Below, in pieces: positions 35,418 through 48,206 of a DNA stretch of 64,000 nucleotides. How positions within the stretch are numbered: position 1 is the stretch's first letter; each line of letters begins with the position of its first letter. This DNA comes from Siderastrea radians (Eukaryota > Cnidaria > Anthozoa > Scleractinia > Rhizangiidae). A program made the translations under genes and the position numbers. Location of the stretch: NCBI GenBank assembly GCA_964017195.1, contig OZ024889.1, forward strand, positions 56,918,074 to 56,982,073, in the 5' to 3' direction. Below the pieces are notes generated by a model that had not been told where the DNA came from, searched no databases, and saw only the letters and a list, made by a program, of their open reading frames with translations.

Positions 35418-37640
35418 ATGGCCTCGCCGCCGCCAGAAGACGGCGCGGGGGCCAGTGGCCTTAGCCACGATGATATCATCTCCTTGCTCGGACTAAAAAC
35501 CTCGGACTCTGAGCCAGAAGACGAGACGACTTCCTGTCATGGGCATTTATTAACTCATGAAGAGATGCCGGACAGTGACGACGACCTCTGTCATGAGGCA
35601 ATGGACCATTTGGAACGGCAACAAGCCTTTCAAACCCATCTCCTTGAACAAAGTGGCAGAGGTTTGGATCCCAATGAAGAGGGGGCCTTCGACTTTGAAC
35701 TTGAACGTTTTGTGGATCGGAGGAGTGATCGCCTGGGGGTGCGTGAACGTCAATTCAATACCCAGTTACGTCAAAGGGGGAACTTCATTCCAGGTCAAAA
35801 CATTACCCAAGCTCTCCAAGACGGATTACGTCGAGCCGTCGATCAAGTGTTAACCACCACGCCTGACCTCCACGATCAAGATCGTCTGTACTTTACCATC
35901 GCCTCCAACAGGCTCCACAATAATTTCCAGGGGTGGGGATTACGTGCGGGTGAATGGCGTCGAGACACAGAGCGTGTGGAGGCCCTGTTCCAACGTTTAG
36001 CCCAAGCCCTCAACAGCAACGAACAATTTGAAATGGACGATTCCTTTCAAGTCTCCATCACTCAAGTCCATCATGCCCCTCAAGGCACCGGCAGACCGCG
36101 TCGTGGGAAACCCGGCCATCCCACGATGGACCTGTTGAGAACTAACAAGCGGTCTGTCATAACAATTACAAACGATGACGAACTCTGTTGTGCCAGAGCC
36201 CTTGTGGTCGCCAAAGCTCGCGTGGACCAGCACCCGAAACACAAAGCCATTCAGGAGGGCAAGGGTCCACTGCAAAGAACCCTCGCTTGGGACCTGCATC
36301 GGGAAGCCAACCTGCCCCTTGGCCCATGCAGCTACGATGCTTTGAGGGCTTTTAGTCAAACCCCCTCCCTCACCGGTTACCAGATCATCCTAGTGGATGC
36401 GCAGCGATCGTTCCACATCACGACGTTTGGGCCCCTTTCTGACAAACAACTGATCCTGTTGCACAACAAACACCATTACGACGTTATCACCAAATTGCCG
36501 GGGTTTTTCGGGTCTAGTTATGTCTGTGCGGATTGTTGGAAACCCTACAACACCGAGGGGATGCATCGATGCACCAAGACCAAGTTGTGCGGAGCCTGTC
36601 GACAGAAAGAGTGCCCCGATTTCCTGTATGCTTACCCCCGACACCTTAAAGCCACTCAACGTTGTCAGTCCTGTCATAGGGACTTTTTTGGAGACACTTG
36701 CCTCCAAGCCCACGCCAGCAAGACCCACGCGGGCAAACCCATCACAGACTCTAAGTTCTCCGTGTGCTCTCAACGACACCGATGCCGTGACTGTTATCAA
36801 CAAAATGTAGGCTTGTCCAACATTAAACGTCACCTTTGTTGGCACGTGGATTGCCCTTCTTGCCATGAGTACGTACCCGTCGAAGACCACCGTTGTTTCA
36901 TACAAAGAGCCCCTCAAGACAAGAAGAAGAAAAGAAAGAGGACCCGTCAAAAGGGCCCTCGCGCCAAACGAGGGGCAGCAGCAACCGCGACACCTTCTGC
37001 ACCCGAAGAGGAGGAGGAGGAGGAGGAGCTACCACCCTTGCATGTCTTCTTTGATATTGAAGCCATGCAACCCCAGGAAAAACACATTGCCAATCTCGTC
37101 GTGGCCGAAACCGATGACGACGTCAACCATCCAACCCAGCGGTTCTTTGGTCCCTTCTGTATCCGAGATTTCCTGGAATGGTTGGATAGCTTGACACTCA
37201 ACGATACCCGTCAAGTCATTGTGTTGGCCCATAATTTTCAAGGGTACGATGGGTACTTTATCCTCCATCAATACTATGATGAGAACCAGATCGTCCAACA
37301 ACTCCGGAACGGATGTAAACTCCTGGAAGTCAAGCATGACCGCATCCGCTTCATTGATTCCATGAGTTTCTTCCAGATGCCTTTGTCCGCGTTTCCCAAA
37401 ACCTTTGGATTAACGGAATTGAAAAAAGGGTATTTCCCCCACAAGTTCAACCAACCCTGTGATTATTATCAAAACTACGTGGGCATCCTCCCATCACGCG
37501 ATCACTACATGCCCGAAACCATATTATCAAAATGGAATACTCATCCAAATGGAACACTCATATTATCAAAATGGAATACTCATCAAAAATGGAATACTCA
37601 TCAAAATGGAACACTCATATTATTCAAAGGAACTCATTAA
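35418..37640 (+). pseudogene. Family B DNA polymerase, truncated after exonuclease
   Basis: The 740-codon frame keeps the N-terminal region, with a Cys/His-rich array at about residues 370-495 (CADCWKPYN, CGACRQKECP, CQSCHRDFF, CPSCHEYVP), and most of the 3'-5' exonuclease. That includes Exo I FFDIEAM, Exo II AHNFQGYDGYF, and the FPHKFN ... YYQNYVGILPSRDHYMPE block typical of protein-primed Polinton polymerases. At about 37519 it runs into the subterminal repeats and ends after repeat-encoded residues. The palm, fingers and DTDS motif are absent anywhere in the window. The full protein would be several hundred residues longer. Internal deletion between short repeats is the likely cause. Confidence 0.88.
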
Positions 37641-37700
37641 ATAGGAACTCATAGGAATACTCATCAAAATGGAACACTCATATTGTCAAAAGGAATTCAT
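37519..37700. repeat. Subterminal short repeats, right
   Basis: A cluster of ATGGAATACTCATC and ATGGAACACTCATATTATC words, inverse to 14738-14975. The polymerase frame is broken at its inner edge. Confidence 0.8.
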
Positions 37701-38411
37701 CAAATGGAACACCCCATCAAGGAACCCTGCATCTGTGGCTGCTGCTTCCTTGATTGCTTGTCGACTTGGGAGGTCGTCCCATCCTCCAATACCTTGCACT
37801 CGTCTTTCCTTTCTTGGTTTTCCGGTCGAATGGAACTCTCATCATCTGTATGCCATGGATTATCATTAAAAAATATATTTTTACCATCAACGCGCGTCTT
37901 TTCTTTGACTCAAGGATCACCCCCACTCCTCAAATTGGACTTTGGACTTTGCGCCCGCGTTTTCTCCAGCGGTTTTACTCCCCCTTGAGCCCACGATCGA
38001 TTTTTCAGACTGCTCAGCGGTTTCTCCTTCAAAACCACGTGACTTCCGGTTGCATGAGCCCGCGATCGATTTTTCAGACTGCTCAGCGGTTTCCCCTTCA
38101 AAACCACGTGACTTCTGGTTGTATGAGCCCGCGAGCCTTTTTTCCTACTGGTCAGCGGTTTCCCATCCTAAAACACGTGACTTCCGGTTGCATGAGCCCG
38201 CGAGCCTTTTTCCCCCTGGTCAGCGGTTTCCCACCCTAGCCAGAGGCGTCATGTAAGCGTCACGACATGTCCTCTCTTTCCTCTGAGCCCGCCATCCTAC
38301 CCTGGTCAGTGGTCATCTACCGGAAGTGACTTATGACGTCACCGGAAGTTCCTCCCGCTCTCGACCAATCAGAAGCCAGCATTAGGAGCCATACGAGCCC
38401 ACTTTACTACT
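37640..38411 (-). repeat. Right terminal inverted repeat
   Basis: Inverse copy of the left TIR with four 70-bp units where the left has five. It ends CCCACTTTACTACT at 38411. The same ETS, CRE and E-box motifs are present. Confidence 0.88.
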
Positions 38412-38417
38412 GTCGTT
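38412..38417. other. 6-bp target site duplication, right (GTCGTT)
   Basis: Exact copy of 13936-13941. Confidence 0.9.
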
Positions 38418-40063
38418 CATCTCTGGGCAAATTGTTGTGGTCTTTGCTCAAACGGACATAATTTACAGCTTTTTATTGTGCATAAATCATTTTAAAAAAT
38501 ACAACAACAACAACGAAAAACCAAACTTTATTGTTTTCGATATTTCACTGCCAAAAACAGTAGTAGCTGAAACACACACATGAATAACACAACTAACTCC
38601 GACTAATAAAGATGATCTTCTTGTGCAAGTCATAAACAGGAATTCTCTAGAAAGTCACTAGAGGAAACAAAAGTACAAACTGAAAATAGATTCAAATAAT
38701 TTCCTTAGAAACAGTTCGGTTGTTACGCTGATGTAGAATGTTCTTCCTTTATTGTTTGTTTGTGTTCATGTAACAAACATAGCTACCGACCTTTGAAATA
38801 TCTTGGAAATGACAGAACTTAATTTCTACCAAAACTTCGGCTGCAAGAACGAAGGCTGGTAAGTCTAAGTCCCTCTCTTGTTTTCAATGCCGTTTTATAA
38901 AGAGGTGTTTATGAACAAAAGGCTAAATCAATTTAATTTTAGACACAAAATGTGCATTTATTAGGGAAGCGAGCTCAGTAACGTACAGCCCGATTGTGTA
39001 GTACAAAACGTTGTTTTCGTTCTCAGTTAACTAAAGAGAATTTACTCATCCCTGTTTATCCAAATTTAGTTTGAATATTTCTTCAAGTGCATTTGACCGA
39101 TATAAGAAAGCAAAACCGTATCTGTTTTTTATCTCTTAACTACCTTTTTAAACATCATTAGATGTTGAACTTCAGCAAGTGACATAAATGCAAATTATGG
39201 AAAATTGCACATATTAAAGGCAAAATAGTTTTTTTTTTTTGGCGTGGCTTTTATTTCTATCGTGAATTGCCTTCTTATTTTTTCACAAGAAACGTAAAAA
39301 TTGTGTTTCATCCTTTATCTGTGAACTTGAGTAATGGCCATTTTATGCTTAAATTTCTGCCACAGGAGAACAAACTTAGAACGAAATACGTGCTGAGCTC
39401 CGTTCGTAAAGGCAATACAAGAAACATGATGGAGAAAAATCGGCTATGTGAAATTTAACGTTAAGTTCCATTAATACGCCATCAATGGTTAACATCATCT
39501 TGGATTCAAATTTCAAAACTATAACCTCGATTCCATGTTTCCAACCTCTCTTTGCACTATGGGAAAATTAAAATTAGTGGTTTCATTGTCGCATAAAATT
39601 TTATTTGCAAGCAAATAATGTATTTTTAAAAAGAAATGTTATCTTGACCTATTCCTTCTATTTTCACCCCAGATCTACAGTGTTTTAAATTTTCTCCCAC
39701 AATGAATTTCTTAATACAGGCAATGAATACATGTATATGTGGTTTAGCTTTTGACAAAACCTGACCGCGAGGTGGGAAAAGAATGGTCCCCAAAACGTTC
39801 TTGCGTCTCGGCAATTCTGGGCCGATTCTCCAAATCTCGACTTTTTGAGCACGAGTCTCGAAATCTCAATTCCTAAAAATTTTGAGAGCCTCAGAATACT
39901 CTCGACTTTTGGAAACTGCCGTCGAGAAGTCTCCGAGCTGGAAACAAGTAGCGCTTGTTATGGCATTAAGTTATCCGTAGATAGAACTTAGTAGAATAGA
40001 ACTTTTAAAATGTTTCGTAAGTTTTGCTGCTAGTGTTGTAACTATGTTGTAAGTTTAAGTGTA
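38418..40063. other. AT-rich DNA right of the Polinton; repeat copies
   Basis: No gene supported. 38715-38960 is a diverged relative of the repeats at 10180 and 13080. 39805-39945 (TTGCGTCTCGGCAATT ... TTTTGGAAACTGC) has a second copy at 41408-41540. Confidence 0.4.
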
Positions 40064-40335
40064 TAAGGGCCCAGTAATACGGACAACACTTCCGTGCAAC
40101 TTGTCGCGCAACAATGTTGCCGTTGCAAGTTGAGATTGTTTGTTGCGCGTATTACCACCTTCTCGCGCAACAAATTTTCATGTTGCAAAAAGTAGACGTC
40201 GCTTTTACTTTCTGCAACATATAAATTTGTTGCGCAAGAAGGTGGTAATACGCGCAACAAACAATCTCAACTTGCAACGGCAACATTGTTGGGCGACAAG
40301 TTGCACGGAAATGTTGCCCGTATTATTGGGCCTTA
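40064..40335. mobile_element. Hairpin MITE, copy 1 (272 bp)
   Basis: A near-palindrome with ends TAAGGGCCCAGTAATACGG and CCGTATTATTGGGCCTTA. The arms contain GTTGCGCGTATTACCACCTT and its inverse. A second, more diverged copy lies at 59736-60008. No coding capacity. Confidence 0.75.
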
Positions 40336-40679
40336 AGTTAACTAATAAAGTGAGGGGAAAAATGAAACTGCCGTCAAGAAGTCTCGCAGTTTTGATAACA
40401 TTGCCATCGCTTGAAAGTTCTGTTTTTCGCGGAACATTGAACTTGATAATGACCGAAGTACGGTCGAAACGTCCTTCGCTTTTACCGGTATTTTTTATTC
40501 TGAATTTAAATGCCGTTACGTTATCCTATTAATGGCCGATATCGGTTTCTTTGTTTAGATTTTAAAATCTTGTCATTGAAAGCTTGGGCTGTATTTTTTT
40601 GTAACAATTTACAGGAAAACCATGTCCATGTCCTTCTTTTTTATTTATCTTTTCTTCTGGACATGTCCATACTAATTGT

Positions 40680-40969
40680 TCGCCTGAGAAAACAGCCGAC
40701 TTTTCGCGAGGTCGCCACTTGAGCCCTCCTAAAACGACGTCTGAGTAACGAGCGCAGAAATTCCATACTGATGACGTGCAATACCCAGATCTTGGTAATG
40801 CTTCTGATTGGTTGAAAGAAAATTCCCTCGCGGCACAACCAATCAGAAACACTACTAAGATCTAGGTAGTGCGCGTCATCAGTATGGAATTTCTGCGCTC
40901 GTTACTCAGACGTCGTTTTGCCAGGGCACAAGTGGCGACCCGCGAAAAGTCGGCTGTTTTCTCAGGCTA
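40680..40969. mobile_element. Foldback MITE with 9-bp duplication (290 bp)
   Basis: Ends TCGCCTGAGAAAACAGCCGA and the inverse TCGGCTGTTTTCTCAGGCTA. The duplication ACTAATTGT is perfect at 40671-40679 and 40970-40978. Nine base pairs is typical of Mutator-like transposases. The arms are long inverted copies around an AT-rich centre. No gene. Confidence 0.78.
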
Positions 40970-40978
40970 ACTAATTGT

Positions 40979-41035
40979 AAATTGTAGATAGTTTCAATAG
41001 ACGAAGAGCCACCGCGTGGAAACTATGAAATAAAC

Positions 41036-41074
<39 letters not shown>

Positions 41075-41102
41075 CATTATTATTATTATTATTATTATTA
41101 TT
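40979..41102 (+). repeat. Retroelement-like tail and ATT microsatellite
   Basis: GAAATAAACC runs into about 20 ATT units (41037-41102). The MITE at 40680 sits in the same older sequence. Confidence 0.5.
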
Positions 41103-44100
41103 CCCCTGCTTACCAAAGCTAAAAATACCGACAAAATTGTTTTATTTAATTTGAAGAAATGGTAAATGCTGTTTATTTATTTTTCTCATTGCGTCTTTTA
41201 AGAGCGACGATGCGAAAGAGGCCATGGAGGCAGTTGGGGAATATTGGGGTAGCTCTCTTGTTGATGCGTATCCAATGAAACTTATGATGAATATTTGAGT
41301 TCTTACTTTAAAAACAATCTAAGGAAAACCATTGTCCCAAAGAACTGGAGTATGATTTGAAAACGTTTTTTATCAATAAATCAAGAAATAAAGTGGTGCC
41401 ACTTCTCTTGCGTCTCGGCAATTTTTGGCCGTTTCTCCAAATCTCGACTTTTTGAAAAGGAGTCGCGGAATCTCAATTTCTAAAAATTTTGAGAGTCTCG
41501 GAAAAATCTCGAATTTTGGAAACTGCGATGAGGAAGTCTTGGAGTTTTGATAACATAGGTTAAAGGCTCAGGTGAACGTTCACTAGAAATCTGAAATTCA
41601 ATTTAAATGCTTTTACCTTATCCTATTAATGACTGATATTGGTTGCTTGTTAATATATCTAATAACGATGTGAGTGACTCGAGCAAAATCTTCTTTTATT
41701 GAAAGTTTCGGCTGCAGCTTTTTCTCCTGCTTACAAACCAAAAAAGTCCGACAAAATTGTCCCCTTTAAAGACAAGGTAAATGCTGTTTAGTTATTTTCC
41801 TCATTGCGTCTGTTAAGAGCGACCGATGGAAAAGAGGCAGTTGGGGAACATAGGGGTGGCTCTCTTGTTGATGCGTATCCAATGAAACTTTTAATGAATA
41901 TTTAAGTTCTTATTAAGGAACACCATTGTCCCAAAAAACTAGAGAATGAATTGAAAACGTTTTTTGCCATTCAAATCAAGAAATAAAGTGGTCGCACTTC
42001 TATTGAAGAAACACGCAAAGTAAATTAGTTTGTTTGCTGGAGTTTATAGCGGCGACATCTCAGCTCTCGACAGGTAAGACCATGCTCAATCGATATTGTC
42101 GATATTTAGACAATCGCCTTAACTTAAACTGAAATTTCCTGAGTAAATCTATCAGATCTGTCCGTGTGAACAGTGTTGTTCCCAGCAAGTATGGGGATAG
42201 AACTGGGACGACTCGCTTTCTTAGAACAGTAGAGCGGACAATTTTCTTAAAACGTGCGCTCGACTGGAAACGCCCATTGAAAGTTTTAACAAGATTTGTT
42301 GTACCTGGAGGTAATCAAGCTCATACTGCCCCCAGATGCTCTACCCAGTGGCTTCCGTTCTTGGGAGGCAGTAGCGAAGAGACCAATATTTACTCCGCTT
42401 TTCTGGTATGGGAATAGGCTGTCATAGAATGAAGAATAGGAGGAATAAAAGACAGAGAGATTGTGTCAAGATACTTCTCTTTCGGTGGATTTTACTTCAA
42501 GAAGAACAACTAGGACTTATTTTTGCGTTTATGCTGAAAGTAAGAAGCTCAAGTAATTTATCCTTTTGAGTTTTACGCGCAAGGCAATGTGCTCGACGTG
42601 TTGCAAACAAAGGACTTGAAGATTTACTCCACTTGCTAATTCTAAGAGAGACCGACATGTTAGTGGTCCAAGTGGTAAATTTTAGGAATGCTCTTCTAAG
42701 TTGTGTTCCGTATTGTAGCATGTCCGATGTCTTTTAAATGCTAGTGACGATGTTGTCAATGAGATTAATAGTAAATGTTTCATTAAAAAAAATAAAGGCT
42801 CCAATTTTGCTGTTTTAGACTTATAAACAGAGTATAGAAGAGCCTTGAAAAATGCTCATGTATGGTTAGAGACGTTTTATCGATTTTTTATTAACTACAG
42901 AAGGAATATTATACGACTTAAGTTTACTGCACAGAGATTGGAGCATAAGACTGACTGCCGCTGTTGCTAGGAATTGACCCGCTAAGCTGTTTTATTTTCA
43001 CCTGAAAGCAATGTGCTCAAATCATTGTCACAAACAAAGTACTTGAGATTTTTCCTTGTGCTAAAAAAAAAAGAGGCCGACATGGTGGCCCCAGTGGTAG
43101 ATAGTTTGAATGCTTTTAAGTCATTATTCTGTTGTGGTATGTACCGATGGATCTTTTAAAGCTCTTACCAAACCATTTTCATGCAGTTTTTCAAAATCTT
43201 AAAATTATTCAAAAATGATTAAGAGAGCGAAGTTATCGTAATGATGTTGAGAAATTGTCTCATTTCAGCCAAAAAATCGTAACGTTATTCTGTTGCCCCA
43301 AAATACTAAACTTAGTTAACGTGTTTATTGAATTTGAACTTTTTAAACATGACTCGTACCTTCAAGTTTTGGCGGATGGGCATTTTTTTAGGGAAAGATA
43401 TGACTGATATTGGTCTGTTGCTCATGTCTAATCCCCGGCACTCTGGTTTCGGAGAATTATCCAGGTTTGAGATAGAGTCAACCCCATTATAAAAGCTGGT
43501 GCCTGGTATTATCAATGGCGGTGGTAAGTGATTCGAACTGAACTATCGTAGTTTTTTTAGCCAGATTTCTGCAGGATAATAACTCTACAGTATCCGTGAC
43601 ATGTCAGTATAGAAGCGTGACAGCTAGGGTAAGACAGTCATCACGCAAGCTATTTGTAGCTCCAAGCTCGGAAACCCAGGTTCGATCACCAGCCGCTTTT
43701 CGGGAAAACGAAGTCCCGGTCCAGAGAGACCGGCGGAAATCGAGCCTTTAGAAAACCAAGTAGTCTTTTGAATCACTTGGTAATTCTAAAGAAACTTCGG
43801 ATACTCCCAGGACGTTTGAATGAGAAATTCAATCCAAATTTTGCACGTCTCCTAACTGGCGGGTCTAGCCACAAAAAGTATCGCAGACATTGCGATTTTC
43901 TAGTATGCACAAGCTCGGAAAACTCGTCAACTGCTAAACCAAAATACTTTTCTGTATCACTTGGCAATTCTAAACAAATATCGAATACCTTCAGAACGAT
44001 GAAATAAGCCTTTTGGTCGAAATCCTTCGAAAAATTTGCACTGCCAGGTATTTAGTCTTGAAATATCCGTACCTGGCTGCTGGGTATCGAGACACTGCCT

Positions 44101-46200
44101 TTTAGACAAATAAAGACTTTTTCAGACTCTTAGAATAGAGTATAAAGGAGCCTTTAAAACTGCCCATGTATGGTTAGAGACGTTTTATCCATTTTTATGA
44201 ATTTAGAAGGAACTATTGCGATTTAAGTGTACTGCGCAAAGAGGGTAGCTTAAGAAAAGTTTCTTGTTAGGAATTATCCTGCGGAGTTTCAAATTGTCGC
44301 AAACAAAGTACTTGAGAATTTGCTGTACTTGCTAAACACAAAAAGGGCCGACATGGTGGCTCCAGTGGTAGATAGTTTGAATGCTATCTTAATAGCAGAA
44401 TAATAACTCAGAAGCTATTATTCTTTTGCGGTATGCACGGATGGATCCTTCAAAACGCTTTCCAAGCGATTTTCCTGCAGTTTTTCAAAATTTATGGTTA
44501 TACAATAATGATTAAAAGAGCAAAATTATCTTTAGGTAACGTTTTCGCGAAATTGTCTAATTTTAGCCAAAAAATTGTAACGTTATTTGGTTGCCGAAAA
44601 AACTAACCTCAGTTAACACGTTTAAAGGAATTTGAACCTCTTCAGTTAAACAAGATCGTATCTTCAAGTTTTGGCGGATAGGCGTTTTTTCAGGGCTGCA
44701 AGTACATGACTGTTATCGTCTGTTGTTTATATCTAGTTACGATGTGAGTGACTCGAGCTCGAGCAAAATCTTTTGTCATTGAAAGCTTCGGCTGTATTGT
44801 TTGTTAGAGTTTACAGGCAAGCCATATCCTTAAGCTAGCTTCTTTTTCTTCTGACTACCAACCCAAAAAAGTCCAACAAAATTGTTCCATTTGAAGACAA
44901 GATAGATGCTATTTATTTATTTTCCTCACTGCGTCTTTTAAGAGCGACCGATGCGAAAGGGGCCATGGAGGCAGTTGGGAGTATTTGGGTGGCTCCCTTG
45001 TTGATGCGTACCCAATGAAGCTTTTGATGAAGATTTAAGATCGTACTTTAAAAATAAGCTATGGAAAACCATTGTCCTAAGGAACCGGAGCATGAATTGA
45101 AAACGTTTTTTGTCATTCAAACCAAGAAATGAAGAGGTCGCAGCACTTCTATTGAATAAACACGCAAAGTAAATTAGTTTGTTTGCTGGAGTTTATAGCG
45201 GCGACATCTCAGCTCTCGACAGGTAAGACCATGCTCTACCGATATTGTCGATATTTAGACAATCGTTTTAACTTAAACTGAAATTTCCTGAGTAAATCTA
45301 TCAGATCTGTCCGTGCAGACAGTGTTGTTGGGGATAAAACTGCGACGAGTCGCTTTCTTAGAACAGTAGAGACAATTTTCTTAAAACGCGCGCTCGGGAA
45401 CGCCCGTTGAAAGTTTTTCAAGATTTGTTGTACCTGGAGGTAATTAAGCTCATACTGCCCCCAGATGCTCTACCCTACCCGGTGGCTACTCTCCTTGGGA
45501 GGCAGTAGCGAAGAGACCAATATTTACTCCACTTTTCTGGTATGGGAATAGGCTGTCATAGAATGAAGGAAAGGACAAATGAAGAAAAAAGGATTGTGTT
45601 GAGACACTTCTTTCTGCTGAAAGGAAGAGGCTTTAGCAATTTATCCTTTTGATGTTTACGTGAAGGCAATATGGTCGGCCTGTTGCGAACAAAGGACTTG
45701 AAGATTTGCTCCACTTAGTAATTCTAAAAGAGACCGTCATGACAGTGGTCTTAGTAGTGAATGATAGAAATGCTCTTGTGTTCTCCATTGAAGCATGTCT
45801 GATGTCTTTTAAACGCTAATGACTATGTTGAAAATGAGATTAATTGCAAATGTTTTATTTTAAGAACAAATAAAGGCTGTAACTTTTCCTGAATGACAAT
45901 GCTGGTAATTCTCGCAAAATATTTTGTTAGTTACAGTGTTGCTACATTTGTACAATATTTGTGTGATGTAGATCTAGTAGATTTACTTTGAGAAGAACCA
46001 GTAAAACTTAATTTTATTCTCATACATAGAGCAAACAATGTCTCTTGTTATGCTAATCTATCATTAGCGGTTTCCTCTCGTGGTAACATGTTCGACTTGA
46101 CACAAACAGAGCACTTTAAATGTCACTTTGCTTGTTAAAAGTTAAAAAAGAGGATGAGACGTTGGTTCCGATTCAAATATGTTTCCCTTATAGCTCTTGG
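41103..46200. repeat. Cluster of decayed tandem kilobase-scale repeats
   Basis: Several segments recur in the same orientation. TTGATGCGTATCCAATGAA blocks occur at about 41170-41400, 41780-42080 and 44905-45240. CTATCAGATCTGTCCGTG...GGAGGCAGTAGCGAAGAGAC blocks are at 42150-42430 and 45300-45560. GACATGGTGGC(C/T)CCAGTGGTAGA is at about 43080 and 44350. An AACAAAG(G/T)ACTTGA-type block recurs at least five times. One copy of the first block has a 30-codon open stretch (KEAMEAVGEYWGSSLVDAY) that is frameshifted in the others. I read this as an old tandem duplication of gene-bearing or transposon DNA now without coding function. Confidence 0.55.
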
Positions 46201-48200
46201 ATGTTAAACGTCGATGATGAAGAAACGAGAAAGACCACGTCCTCGTAATTTTGGCAAAAAAGGGGCATCCTTAATTAGATGCCCCCTCAACTTACAGATG
46301 TGTAAAATTGGAGACAAAATAGCCTCACATTAATGAGAAGAAGTGTGTCTGTGTGTGAATGAACTATTACGAATTAAGTTCACTGCGCAGAAGGGGTAGC
46401 TTCTTTTTTTGATGCTCTTGTTGCGAATTGTCGTAGCTGCTGAGGTGTTTTATCTTCACCTGAAAGCAATATGCTCAAATTGTTGAAGACCTTGTACAAT
46501 TTGGGAAAATTTTGTGAGATTTTAATCAATTTAGTGACAGGCTTAGTAAAGAGAAATGCGACCTTCTTCTTCAACAGTGGTGGCAAATCATGAAACTTGA
46601 AAAGCGCTGTCATCCTCTGATTGGCCACCGTTGCACGTGTGCAACGGATGCACAAGCATAGTAACACCCCCACTGTGGTACAAGGGGAAGGGCGGGGGGG
46701 GGGGTTGATGGAACCTCCCCTTAGGTTTTCGTTACGTTACAATGGTTGTTTACCATTTATATTGGCAAACTGGTCGATTTACGGTTTGGGCAAATGGTAA
46801 GCAAATTTCCGTATCGGGAAATTCCGTTCGGGGCCGGCGCTACCATTTGCAGAAATCCCTCCCATTTACGACGGCGACGGCTAACGAGAAGGTCACAAAA
46901 CAAAAGCTTTAATTAACAAAACAACGACTCTGCACGTGCATTATTCTTGGTACATTTCTTTGCCGTTCTGTGCACAACTACAACGTGAAATGACAAAAAT
47001 TCAAAGTTTGGTATAGAACGCGAACACATGACGGGGAATTTTCGTTTTTTAAGATAATAATAACATAATAATAATAACTTTATTTACGTTTCAAGTGAAC
47101 TAGCACCCTGTAAAGACAGGGCACGTATTTGTGACGTCAGGAATTCAAAGTAACAAAAGGTACCAAAATAAAATATCATGACGTTTTTTTAACCGTTAGT
47201 AGAATACCGTCTTCACAACGTATTTATTCGTCGTATACAAGCCGCTGTTAGCTTTGTGGTAGTCATTCGTGTCTTACATAAAACGTATGCGCGACAAAGG
47301 TGAGCCCCTTTAGCGGCATTCTCGTCCCCAGAGCTACGCAGCTTTTTTCAAATTTCGTCTCGTGCAGCTCGGGTAATGGCCAAAATTTTATTTCTTTTTT
47401 GATTGGCCGATTAAAACTATGTGCGCAATAACATTAATTTTTTTTGGCTTCTACGCATAACGCTTTATTTGCTATTGAATTAATCAGGGCATTAATTAAT
47501 AGATTGACTCAATCATTTTCCACGTAAAGAATGTGGCTTAGGGCAGTTTAAGCGACCAAAGTTTGCTGTTAGGTTAAGCTCGTAAGAATGTACCTACTAA
47601 ATTTCAAAGTGTTAGCGATTGCCGCTAAATGTCAGCGATTCTTTTCTCCCTAGAGCATTTTCTACAAAACCTTAGCCTGTCCACAAATAAACTGACAAGT
47701 AGCTGTCTCATCAACTTTTGTAATGGCTTCTTGATGTAGATTGGACGCCAAATGCTTCTGGATTTTAATTTTCGATGTGGTGAAGCGTAATATAGTGTAG
47801 CGTTTAGTGGCGAAACGATAAGTACACAATTGACGTTCTCACACAACAGAAACCAGACGAATGTAATAAAATAACTATACAATTCAGTATAACGCAGATG
47901 CAATACCTTTATTCAAGCAAGGTACAAATCCAAAACCCATGAGCAAAATGCAGGGACACTCGTTCTTCTGAACAACTACGGCAAGAAAGGTTTTCCGCTT
48001 ATTGCAGGAGATTTAGAGAGTCCCAAACAGCTTCACACCATGACTCCATAGATAGGAATTCAAATTTCTCGGGCGTTGCCAGAATTGTTATGCCCAGAGC
48101 TCCACGGACAAGAACAGATCAGGCGCAATAGCACCTTAACGAATTAGAACTTGTGCTACCGGATGTCGCGGATTTCACGACATCCGGTAATGGCTGATAC
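46201..48200. other. Intergenic, no gene supported
   Basis: A 97-codon minus frame (46380-46673) and a 92-codon minus frame (47625-47903, hydrophobic start) are open but unrecognised. 47050-47130 holds an inverted retroelement-like tail (ATAATAATAACTTTATT). A short G run lies at about 46693. Confidence 0.4.
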
Positions 48201-48206
48201 CAAATT

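Larger units (their letters stand above)
13942..38411. mobile_element. Polinton/Maverick (adintovirus-like) element, defective
   Basis: The 24,470-bp element is about 20.1 kb without the nested Gypsy. It is bounded by 6-bp duplications and inverted ends AGTCGTAAAGTGGGCTCG (left) and AGTAGTAAAGTGGGCTCG (right, complement). It encodes the diagnostic set: chromodomain integrase, double-jelly-roll capsid protein, penton-like proteins, adenain-like protease, FtsK/HerA-type ATPase and family B DNA polymerase. Genes are densely packed, often overlapping by a few bases, and GC-richer than the flanks. Polymerase truncation, integrase interruption and protease frameshift mean this copy cannot replicate on its own. 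The near-identical TIRs and intact duplication argue for recent insertion. Confidence 0.93.

Noticed and set aside
13942..38411. Reading the region as a host adenovirus or nucleocytoplasmic giant-virus insertion
   Set aside because: TIRs, a 6-bp duplication, a chromodomain integrase and the gene order fit a Polinton. No giant-virus hallmark genes beyond shared capsid-lineage ones are present.
43610..43740. tRNA or SINE head (AGGTTCGATCACC)
   Set aside because: A box B-like word is present, but there is no box A at the right distance and no foldable arms.
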